64,000 bases of DNA. Source: Misgurnus anguillicaudatus (lineage: Eukaryota; Chordata; Actinopteri; Cypriniformes; Cobitidae). Both the position numbers and the translations under genes were made by a program. The stretch spans positions 12,869,501-12,933,500 of the forward strand of contig NC_073337.2 in NCBI RefSeq assembly GCF_027580225.2, written 5' to 3'. The notes beneath the pieces were generated by a model. It was not told the DNA's origin. It made no database searches and saw only the letters and a list, made by a program, of their open reading frames with translations. Below, one piece after another: positions 12,554 through 64,000 of this stretch (position 1 is the first letter of the stretch; each line of letters starts with the position of its first letter).

Positions 12554-13135
12554 TGTTCAAAAACTGCCACCTGAAGAAGCATACATCATCTTTAACTGTG
12601 AAATAAAATTGGCTCTCGTGTTTCGTGACTGATTGCGTAATTATCTTAGCTTTGAATGTAAAATGGTACCATGATCGATTGTATCAATACGTCAGCTTGG
12701 AATGAGAAACGCTATTGGCGTTCGCAAGGTTTGGAAGTTGTGTTAGTAATACTTTTATACTGTAGATGATTTTTGGTCAATTTATGCAAAAAATACACAT
12801 GACTGTACTTTTTTTATCTTGTCTTTATATGTTTGAGAGTTGGGTTTAGGGTAGGTATCGGACTAACGGAACTAATCCAAATTCAATACTGTGCGTTGCC
12901 ATGTGGAAAACATGTCTAATTTAATCCAATTAAACTACTATTTCTTCAAATGCATTTTCTTCTTGCATTGAACATTAAACGATTAAATATAAACGTATAT
13001 ATTGAAAATAATAAAAGGTTGAATTTTATATAAGAATCTTTTTAGCTATATCCCCAACCCTAAATGAGTTAAAGGCAAAAGTCATTATCTGTATTTGATC
13101 AATCAAGACTGTATAAACCAGATAATATAAAGTTT

Positions 13136-13619
13136 AAAGGTCCCGTTCATTCCGTGGTTTTGAAGCTTTGATTGTGTTTACAGTGCGCAATACATGTTTC
13201 ATGTGTAAAAAAACGCAGTATTTTTCACACAATTTACTTATTGATGTCTTCCTTGTTCAATGAAGTCCCTCCTTCAGAAATACGTATCGAGTTGTGATTG
13301 TGTAGCTTGTTTAGTGTATTGTGATTCAATAGCAGCTTAACTTGCCGTTAGCTTAGCTGGCGACTGACGTATTCCTGTGGGCGGAGTTTAGTCAAAAACT
13401 GTTCTACTGACGTCATTAAAGCAGGAAGTAGAGGGCTGTAGTCCTAACCAGCCATTCGCTGTAGGCTTTGAAACGGGAATTATGTTAAAGAAAATAATAA
13501 TAATTGCCTGGCAGTGAACTTTGAGCTTTATCATTTTAAAGGTATTATTTATGCTATTATAGCAACATTACACACTAACTAGGGTTTAAAAAATGGGATC
13601 AGAAGGAGCGTGACCTTTA
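13136..13619. repeat. MITE with AAAGGTCMCG termini
   Basis: The left end AAAGGTCCCGTTC and the right end GAGCGTGACCTTTA are imperfect inverted repeats. The interior is non-coding and includes TGACGTCA at about 13408. Superfamily not determined. Confidence 0.5.
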
Positions 13620-14606
13620 AGAAAACAGCAATCTTTCCTAACGACAGTATAAGCCAAATTGCTCTTTCCAAACACCCATGGGACATTTTTCTTCTTGGAA
13701 GCCACTCGTGGCACAAGCATTATTGAAAAATACCACTTGAAGCTCAGCAGGTTAAGCTCTGTCAGTCTTTCCACCCAATCAAATCATATGAATCCTTCTG
13801 ATTCAGATCTAATTACCCAAGTTAAAAATAGTTCTGAATTGTCAATGAGGCGCAGCATGCAATCTTATCAAAGCTGGTGATCTTATACACACTTTATGCC
13901 TGCCACAGTCTCTTTAAAGAGAAGCAATTAAACAGCCTGTCTATAATTCCTCAGAGTAATCAGGCATATTGAAATCACATTAAAGAACCCAACTTTGTGC
14001 TTTTGTTGAATCGTAACCACATAAGAAAAGTAAATACTTTTAGTCTGTCGACTAATTAAAATACAACTAAAATCTAACACGTCTGTAATATTTTCAAGAT
14101 AAACACTGAACGATACCGTAATGTAAATGCATGCGTTACATTTTGATCTGTTGCAGCTGGATTGAATTTAGTAATTCTTGATTTTGTTGATTTAGTTCAG
14201 GGTCCATGTGATCCTAAAAGCATTAGACACAGTTATCGTAGATAGATAGATCTAATGTTTTCATAGATTTGAGTTACTAAAAGAAACAGTTTTAAGTTTG
14301 AAAGGAAAGCAGTAGCTTTGTTATTTCTAACACATAATGTCACGAATGACTGAATAATAAAAAACTATAATTTGTATTTACAAATAATTATGCATGAGTA
14401 AAATAGTTGCACTACAGTATGTAAAGTAACATCTGCACTCTCAGAGAAAGATACCTGGTACCCTTTTTAAAAAGTACACCTAAAGAGTGTGCCTATATTA
14501 GTACCTCAATACTGGTACCAAATTTATACATATTTATAAACATCACATGCTCCCGCAACACGCGTCTACTTCATACTGTGTACTGCTTGAGTCTTCTTTT
14601 GGTTCA

Positions 14607-14845
14607 TCCAACGTGAGCTGCACGTTTATCAGGCGCTTCTTCTCACCCTGCGACCAGCTTGTTTAAAAGCAAGACAGCATTGCCAGGTCCGCAGCGTTGC
14701 CAGGATTTCTTCATACAGCGCAAGCTGCATGCTCAAAGCCAGGCACTTTTTCTTTATACAACGCAAACTGCACGTTTTTCACGCGCTTCTTCTCACGGCA
14801 CGACCAGCTTTTTAAAAGCAAGGCAGCGTTGCCAGGTCTGGGTTG
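14607..14845. repeat. Tandem duplication, about 151-bp period
   Basis: A block with GGCGCTTCTTCTCACC, CGACCAGCTT, AAAAGCAA and CAGCRTTGCCAGGTC occurs twice (about 14619-14690 and 14770-14840), with a partial third match between them. Copies differ at several positions. The 67-codon open frame here is repeat-derived. Confidence 0.6.
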
Positions 14846-15064
14846 CCAGCTATAATAAGTGAATATTCTAATCTTTTAATAGTCTGTAGAAGCTTCTTTT
14901 TTGTTACAGAGAACATTTTGTGCAAGATAAAGGTTAAAGGTTCTTTATGAAACCAAACTGACAAAGAAGCTTGCAGGAACAGTGAAATTGAGGCAGTGGA
15001 TAACCTAAAAAAAATTCGGCATGTCATATGAAACAACTAACTGAGGTCCACAGTCCAACTTACA

Positions 15065-15321
15065 TGTGACCCTGGACCACAAAACCAGTCATACTGTATG
15101 TAGCATGCATTAGTACCAATACACATTGTGTGGGTCAAAATTATGAATTTTTATGCCAAAAATCATTAGGATCCTTTTTGCACCCTCTGATTCCATTTTT
15201 TCAAATAGTTGTTTTTCTGCCAAATATTGTCCTAACAAAACATCAATGGAAAGCTTATTCAGACGATGTCTAAATCTCAATTTCATAATATTTATTGCTG
15301 GTTCTGAGGTCCAGGGTCACA
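15065..15321. repeat. MITE with TGTGACCCTGGACC termini
   Basis: The 14-bp inverted ends TGTGACCCTGGACC and GGTCCAGGGTCACA are perfect. A related left half starts at 10380 with similar internal sequence near 10797-10890 (CCAAATATTCTCC, GAAAGCTTATT). The 123-codon open frame that crosses it is not a gene. Confidence 0.7.
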
Positions 15322-15595
15322 AACGAAAGTATGTTTTAATCTACCAACTGAGATACAGGAGAAAGAGATCAGATTGGCGTAGCTCATTCTGTCATTTACA
15401 CACCAAGCATACACTTAGGACTCAGCCTTTCCCAAACCATTTAATTCCAGGACCCACCTGGACAGGTATAATAAATCTCAAGATCCACAAATATGGGAGG
15501 AAATACTCATATATTCTCTTTTAGTAGAAAGTAGTTTCATTTTTCTTGTCATGAAAGTATTTGAATTGCAACACCATGCTACTGTATCCAGAAAG

Positions 15596-15854
15596 TCCAG
15601 CTAAGACCAGCATCAGCTGGTGAGTTGGTTTTAGCAGCATTGCTGGTGTAGCAAGCTGGTCTAGCTGTGTTTTGGTCACTTTTTGGGCTGGTCTAACTGT
15701 GTTTTGGTCACTTTTTAAGCTGGTCTAGCTGAACTTAGCTGGTGAGGCTGGAAGACCAGCTGACCCACCAGTTTGATCAGCTATGCGAGGCTGTGAGGAC
15801 CGGCTTAAACCAGCTACTGTCGCCTTAAACCAGATTATGCTGGACTTAGCTGGA
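15596..15854. repeat. MITE rich in GGTCTAGCTG with internal tandem
   Basis: The termini TCCAGCTAAGACCAGCAT and ATGCTGGACTTAGCTGGA are inverted. Inside, CTGGTCTARCTGTGTTTTGG and the following bases occur twice in tandem (about 15656-15722). Confidence 0.6.
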
Positions 15855-16085
15855 TTTTTCAGGATGGATCAAATCATTTTCATTGATAGTCTGGACTAAA
15901 CTGTTTTTGTGCGGCTGAGCGCGCGGGCGCGTGTGTCTCACACACAACAACATCAATGTGTCTTTGCGATACCCCTTTATTCCACTATGGTTGACTGGTT
16001 TGGGTATAATAAAAAACTTAACATAACTTTCCTGATGTTACATGTACACTAAAGTTGCGAACCAGCAGGTGCGTATTTTACTTAC

Positions 16086-16632
16086 CAAGCCCCATTCCAA
16101 CTATGAGTCGTCCAACGAGCAGCGCTTCTTTATTAGGAGCAGATCCCAACACAATTCCTCCGATGGAGAAGGTGAAGCTGGCCAAAAGGATACACACCCG
16201 CCGCCCGAACAACCCGTTGAGACACCCGCCGAGCAGCGCGGACACCGCCGCCGCGGCCACGGTCCCTGACACGAGCAGCTCCTGCCATAGGACAGTGATG
16301 TTCATTTCCCGCTTAAGCAGAAGCATCGCCCCGGAGACAACACCGGTGTCATAGCCGAACAGAAAGCCGCCGATCGCGGAGAACACGGCCAGGACGTAGA
16401 CGAAGCTCGGCGTGACATCCTGCTGGAACTGTTTGCGCGCCGCCCGCTCCAGGTCCGCCGGCGCTGGAGACGCGACGGGCGCGGCGGGTGCGTGCGCGCT
16501 GCTACTGATGCTGGCGCTGGACGGAGCCTTGATGAGACTCCGTTCTCCATCATCCGACACTCGCTTTCTCCTCTCACTCATCAGATTGCTCATACTACGT
16601 AGATGATAGTCATCGCTGGATTTGCGGGACAT
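16086..16632 (-). CDS. slc2a13: slc2a13 exon 1 (proton/myo-inositol cotransporter, N-terminus)
   Basis: First coding exon of HMIT, which in vertebrates moves myo-inositol with protons across neuronal and other membranes. The chosen start is the ATG at 16630-16632 (MSRKSS), which matches the family N-terminus; an in-frame ATG 30 bases upstream is less likely. The 182 residues comprise a cytosolic Arg/Ser-rich tail (SERRKR), the conserved [12 protein letters not shown] segment, a first helix with [14 protein letters not shown], the loop LLLKR, a helix ending LNGLFGRRV (MFS GRR motif), and [13 protein letters not shown] at the donor site CTTG/GTAAGT. The exon is far more GC-rich and CpG-rich than its surroundings, as expected of a promoter-proximal CpG island. 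Small open frames on both strands inside it are shadows. Confidence 0.95.
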
Positions 16633-16900
16633 AAGTGAAAAACCGCACGAATAAAATCTCAAGATGAGTCAAAGATGATCTGCTGTAAAAGTATGCGGAT
16701 GAGAGTCCAGCTGGATGTGTTGTGGGTGAGATTGTATTTATGGTCTTCACGGGTTCACTCCTCATAAGTTTGTGATGCTCGTCCGCTCACAAGTCTGAAG
16801 GATGAGACTGATGAGAGAGTGGAGGAAAAGGTAGAGCCGGGCATCATCGTGACGTGGCATGACGTCAAACAGCTACACACAGAAACACACGTGTAGAGTA
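16633..16900 (-). promoter_or_regulatory. slc2a13 5' flank with a CRE palindrome
   Basis: This is the stretch upstream of the slc2a13 ATG. A perfect cAMP-response-element palindrome TGACGTCA lies at 16860-16867, with a second half-site-like GTGACGTGG at 16849-16857. CREB-family binding is known for this motif; its use here is inference. I see no TATA box and cannot fix the transcription start. Confidence 0.4.
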
Positions 16901-18086
16901 ACATGCGAAGATGCATACTAGACTGTTGTCCAGTCTATTACACAACAGACTGAATTCTAATACATTTCCTTAACAAAATTACCTTCTGTAGACAAGTCGT
17001 AGCTTTAAAAGAATCGTTTTTAAACATGTTTAACTAAACATTTGTCTACGTGCCACAAAAAAGTAGCCTACAGATAACACATTTATGTAAAAAAAACAAG
17101 TATGCTGCACCTCTTAGAAGTATGGTTCATATTAAATCATAATAATTTATACTGGAATAAAAGTAATTACATTTTTGAGTTTTGACAAAATCTTTTACAT
17201 TTTCTAGTGTGTGCTTTACTTTGAACAAAAATCCAACATACTGCTTGTTAACATTTAAAAGCTATAAAATCTGTCTCAGCAAATGACCAAAAATCTCACC
17301 AAAATATCCCAGCTATCACTGGGTATATACCCTTTCTAAAAGTACAGATTTGCACATAAAGAGTGCATATTAGTACCTCAAAGATGCATATTCGTACCAA
17401 TAGCCTACCAATAATGTATATCTGTGCCTAATGGTGGTACATATTAGGACTTTTTTGACCATTTCTTTCTAACAGTGAGAAAATTTTATTCATGCATGAA
17501 AAGTATATAAGGTGATATAGTTACATACAATGCATGTACAATACAAATATGCACATGCATATTTTCCTGGAAATAAGCAGAATGAATTTGAGATTAACGA
17601 GCGAAATTATATTAAAGGCACAAATTTAAATCACTGCTTATTAGTAAAAGTGGGACTTAATGTTCAAACTGTCAGTCACTGACAGGAACTGCACAGTACT
17701 GCATATAATTAGAAATTAGTTTTATAACCAGAAGCTTCACTTGACCATTAAACAGCTCTGCGTTTGAGCTGGGTCTGCCTACAAAGTGTGATAAAACCAA
17801 AATCAGACTACTACACGTGCTTTCCATGAGATGATTTTTTGCTCGGAGGTGAGATGATTGAATTGTGTTCACACAGTTATGTCTAATAATTCAAAGTGTT
17901 CAAAAACTGACAAAAAAGACTTAAGAAGCAAAATTCCCAATTTGATCAGTATATAATTTTGCTGTTGTCCAGAAAAACATTCATATTCAGGAGATATTCA
18001 AGTTTTAATATTTTTATACATTTATTATGCATTTATAAGAGACGTTTTTTTGCCTTTCATCTTCTTCTCCATCTTAAGGCCATATT

Positions 18087-18930
18087 AAAGGGCACATTAT
18101 TATGCCCATTTTTACTTTATTTAATATAAGTCTCAGGTGTGACCAGAATGTGTCTGTGAAGTCTCAGCTCAAAATAGCCTACCCCACAAATAATTTATTA
18201 TAGCATTAGGGGTACACCGATATATTGGCCGATGATGCTTGCTATGCTTTTCAATGAATTATGGTGAAATGCCGCTACATCCAAAGACCAGAGGGCGCTC
18301 TCGTGCAGAAACTCAATATGTGCTGTAGACGAAGAACCATACACGCAGCTATGATGACACGCAGCTCCAGGAAAGGCTTAAGGATATATTTATTGCCCTT
18401 CTTCAAACCTTTTTAGGTATTTTCATGGTAATAAAGAATGATTATGTTTGACGAGCGGTGCTTTTTCAAATGCATGTTTTAAACGACTAAAACTAACAGT
18501 GATTTCAGACTTACTGATCAAAAGCCGTTGTACATGATATAGCTGTGGAAAATATCGGCTGTGCGATTCAGAATAGTTATCGGCCACGTATTAGTTTAAA
18601 TCTGCATTTATCTGTGGACCCTATAGCATGTCCAAAATGCCCCTGAGCAAAAACGCACAGTTTTGTGTGTGTACCAAATGCAAATGAGCTATTGCTCTTC
18701 GCTCCTTTACCAAAACAGATACTTTGGATAAAATAGATCTGATTTTGCAAGGAAGCACAGAAAAAATGCAGACAACGTCCAACTCAACTCTGAAGGCAAA
18801 AACTATGGTAATATAAGACTGTCAGTCAGCGGTCATGGGCAGGGCTATAGCAGTGTGACATCACATTGCTAATAGAATAAAAACAGCATGTCTAATGAGA
18901 CTGTTTTGGTTTAATGGGGATTAAAAAGGA
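18087..18930. repeat. Interrupted MITE with hAT-like insert
   Basis: It begins AAAGGGCACATTATTATGCCC, like the element at 36594, and shares an inverted block around CCATTAAACCAAARCAGTCTC (here on the opposite strand near 18890-18925). Within it, TAGGGGTACACCGATATATTGG at 18207 resembles a hAT terminus; its right end is not clear. Confidence 0.45.
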
Positions 18931-21214
18931 AGGGGTGAATGGATTTTTTTATTGTAGGGTGGTTATGTTCAAACACCTTGTTAAAGTGGATAGGTTAATT
19001 TAACAAACTAATGCAAGTTCTGTCTTGCACATGCAATCAGTTAATTCAACCACATTTTTGATGCAGGTTTGAGGTTTAGGTTTAAGACTGAGTTTGTGAC
19101 CTAAACAATGTGTTTTTATCACATTCACTTGAAAGAGTTAAGGTAAGAGTCGTGTTAGTGTTAGACAGGATTGTTGTTTCAAGATCAACAAAAGAAGCGG
19201 TAACACGTTCTTGGCCGAATACTGTAAATCAGGAAATGTGGAAAATGTCTATGGGCCATTTCCATATAAGCTGGAAAGACATGTCTGGTTTAATTTAATA
19301 CTTGTCATCTATCATATTAATTGACTAAATTTCCTATGTAGTCTCAGAAAAAATATATAGACTGTTTATCTGTTTACTGTGCTTCACTTTGTTCTATGTA
19401 AAACTGCTTTGCAATAGTGCAACAGGGTAAAAAGCACTATATAAATACATTTGAATTGAAATAATTAAGTTGAGGCTGGTTGATGAAATGTTGATTGCAT
19501 GCTGGTTTTCTGTCAGAGATTTATGTTCTTTGTATTCATCCATTTAATTTCTTCTTAATATGTTTATCTTGTAGATTATCTGTGGTTCACTGGATGTGAA
19601 ATGCTGGGACAAGGTTAGATTAGACAAACAGACATACTGCCATCTGCTGGACAGAACAAAACCTGCAAGCGAAACATGGATGCTTCAAGGCGTATGAATT
19701 GTTTACTCTGAGAGTCACGGAAAAGTTTAGCATAGGTTACAAACTAACATTCATTTCTATATTCAGGGTACTATACATGTATGTATATGATTGTGTTTCT
19801 GTAGTTAGGCCTATAAAACATAGGTTTGTAAAAATAATACCACAATGTACCTAAATGCACAGTAAATTGCTTTGGATAAGTATATCCAAATATCCAAGTA
19901 TATATATTTTCTTGTTGTTAGAGCGTGCAGGGTTCCTCATTATCATTTGTCCAATTGGAGACTTTATGAACAAATATTTGAGTTCCTGGTGTTTTTTCAC
20001 GTTGGATAAAAATGCCTCCCAACATGTTTTTGATATCAAGAATATAATTAAACATGTTTGAACGAATATGACTACATTTAGTTACACCTTAAATCAAATT
20101 CAAATAAATCAAGTTAAAATGGAAATACAGTAAATCCTTAAGGATGTATAGACGGTTTGATCGGACACATGCAAGTTGCCGCGTTTACAGGCCCGGTGTT
20201 AACTTCCCGTCTGTGCTTGTTTATCGGTCTGACTAGCGACTAAACTGACCTATTGAACAAATACCTTGTGGTGGAAAATAAAAATATTATGGTTTCCAAA
20301 AGACGATGGGAGACAATGAGCATGGATCACCGCTGTGCGGATTTTTCAGCCGGGCAAGAATTTAAGGATTTGTTGCTCACATTGTAGACACTGTAAGGTT
20401 AGCTCATTGTAATGGTTGATACAGTATGCTTTAGCTATGTTTTTAAACTAGGTAATAATTTACTGGTTATTTATTTTGCTTAACTGGTTATTTGTTATTA
20501 AAAATAATCTACCGTAAAAGGATTATTTTAACCGTAATAAAGAGGTAATGCAATAAACAAACAAAAAAAGATTTATTTTATAATAATTTTATTTATTTCA
20601 GAAGTTTACATATATTTGATAAATGAAGGAAATATTTCAGTGATTTATAATGTTAATCACTATTAATTGCTGTTTTGACCAACTGGCTTTTATCTTTTTT
20701 TCTAGGTAATCTTTATCTAATATTAACTCTCTATTTGAGTTTAATAAACATGTTGCTATGAGGATCTTTCTAGTGCTTGACATATTTAGGACTTTTTTCT
20801 GCTTCATCCTGGAGTAAAAGGATGTAATGTTTTACTTATTGCACAAAAGCAATAAGCATAGCAGAGATTTAAATTTCCATTTTAAAAATGCAGCTTCCTG
20901 CACAAAGTTTTTTCCTCCAAGTATTTAATTGAAATTTGAAAACGCATAGGCTACAAATAATATCTACACATTTAGGGACCAGACTTATGCATGACTTTGA
21001 AAGATTTATTGCGAAGAGATTTACAGTTATAACATTTATTTTGACAGATCATATTCCCCTCTGTGAACTAAAGGTATTTCTGTTCCTGAAATCAAATCCT
21101 ACTGTTCAAGAGCAGGACAATGCTAATCCAAACATCATTACTGGTAAATAACAAAGCAGGGCCAAATAAAGGAATTTGCACATAAATCACTAGAGTTTCT
21201 CCTCAATTGTCTAA

Positions 21215-21411
21215 TCAGAGCAAATAAAAAGCCCATTGTTAGCTTTTGTGTTCAAAACTCCCTGATTTGTTCATGTGAATGTAGTCAATGTTTAATCTAG
21301 AGTCTCCAAATAACATTTCCTCATGTTATTCAAATTACTTAACCAGGTCTCATCATTTAAAGGAGTGCACAAAGAAACTTTGCTTACCTGTGAACACATC
21401 TACTGTTCAGC
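21215..21411 (+). promoter_or_regulatory. Probable mucin promoter and 5' UTR
   Basis: A TATA-like AAATAAAAAG lies at about 21222-21231, roughly 180 bp before the ATG, which would put transcription start near 21255. The start context is TTCAGCATGG, with G at +4. This is a weak assignment from base composition and distance only. Confidence 0.25.
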
Positions 21412-63514
<42,103 letters not shown>

Positions 63515-63832
63515 AGGAAGCTTAAAGTCAAGCAACAATGCATGAAGTTGCTGAATAATGTTACATGTGATTAGCTTATGTAATGTTTATGTACGATTAA
63601 TAATTAGCTACTGATACATAGTAACTTAAAAGTCTGGTCTAAGTGCTGATTTGACCAGCAATTTAAAATAGGCGATCAATGCTTTCTATCATTTATACAT
63701 TTAATTCAGTTTTTTTATATTTTATGCTCAAAAAATACATTTTTGTTAGGCATGTTAGGCATCTGTCTGGCAGTTTTTGCCAAAATCAATGTAATTTTTT
63801 TAAATGACAACCAAATATTTTGTATGTTTTCA

Positions 63833-63838
63833 AATAAA
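63833..63838 (+). terminator. Mucin polyadenylation signal
   Basis: AATAAA lies about 320 bases after the stop codon, in AT-rich sequence. It is the first canonical hexamer in the 3' UTR that I can find, so the likely 3' end falls near 63850-63870. Confidence 0.55.
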
Positions 63839-64000
63839 TATAACCAGACTGCAAATATGTTTAATAAGTTTTACGTTTTCACTTTTTTATTGCTTTATTT
63901 GTTACTTTGGAATGTTTTTGTGCAATTGTCAACGTCATATATAAAAATATTTTTGGGTGTTCTGTGATTTTTATTATTAATGCCTTAAAGGTTACTGTAA

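Larger units (their letters stand above)
3269..16085 (-). other. slc2a13 intron 1, repeat-filled
   Basis: A 12.8-kb intron between coding exons 1 and 2. Apart from the repeats entered separately I find no supported gene. The stretches 5100-6325, 8216-10378, 12600-13134 and 13620-14450 show nothing I can name, except a fragment near 5940-5995 resembling the element at 15596-15854. A partial copy of the GTGACCCTGGACC repeat starts at 10380 and appears interrupted by other sequence before the Tc1 element at 10939. Confidence 0.6.
16901..21411. other. Intergenic region between slc2a13 and the mucin gene
   Basis: About 4.5 kb of AT-rich DNA between two genes that read away from each other. It contains a GGTACAT-family fragment (17311-17460) and a repeat at about 18087-18930 related to the one at 36594-37077 and apparently interrupted by a hAT-like sequence near 18207-18620. 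No coding exon is supported. I searched for an intervening LRRK2-type kinase or LRR coding segment by eye and saw none. Confidence 0.6.

Noticed and set aside
15153..15524. 123-codon open frame
   Set aside because: Starts inside the TGTGACCCTGGACC-ended MITE and runs into intron sequence; no domain seen.
16042..16606. Plus-strand and alternative-frame open frames over 16042-16606
   Set aside because: They overlap slc2a13 exon 1, which is supported by protein family, splice site and frame.

Overview
The window is teleost fish DNA, most probably cyprinid. The evidence is large AT-rich introns, a very high density of short palindromic DNA transposons, tRNA-derived SINEs, Tc1- and hAT-type relics, a BEL/Pao retrotransposon, and two recognisable vertebrate genes with GT-AG exons. 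The species call is inference; the genes and most mobile elements are read directly from sequence.

Bases 1-16632 carry the 5' part of slc2a13 (proton/myo-inositol cotransporter, HMIT) on the minus strand. Exon 1 is at 16086-16632 and exon 2 at 3109-3268; the rest of the gene lies beyond base 1. Its 12.8-kb first intron and the part of intron 2 in view are filled with nested non-autonomous DNA transposons, SINEs and Tc1 remnants. A perfect CRE palindrome lies about 230 bp upstream of the slc2a13 ATG.

Bases 21412-63514 hold one complete secreted gel-forming mucin gene on the plus strand. I could thread 43 exons with consistent reading phase throughout, giving about 2619 residues: signal peptide, D1, TIL, D2, TIL, D', D3, an 838-residue Thr/Ser/Pro repeat domain almost wholly in one 2.5-kb exon, VWC-like segment, D4 with a GDPH motif, TIL, two VWC modules and a C-terminal cystine knot. 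The two genes are head to head, about 4.8 kb apart. In human 12q12 the order is SLC2A13-LRRK2-MUC19, so the layout suggests a MUC19-region mucin with LRRK2 missing from between; domain content alone (D4 present) would also fit the MUC2/MUC5 type.

Mucin intron 34 contains a 7065-bp BEL/Pao LTR retrotransposon (50263-57327) in sense orientation, with 453-bp LTRs that read as identical, a CTCAT target duplication, and gag-pol in two reading frames overlapping by 41 bases. It landed inside an older palindromic repeat. Other mucin introns hold two well-delimited hAT elements with 8-bp target duplications, a DIRS-type fragment, a truncated Tc1-like transposon, a roughly 4-unit satellite, and many MITEs. 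I see no bacterial, phage or CRISPR features. The most interesting points are the divergent cysteine motifs of the mucin D domains, the alternating 132-bp repeat structure of its mucin domain, and the young sense-oriented retrotransposon upstream of the exons encoding the cystine knot.
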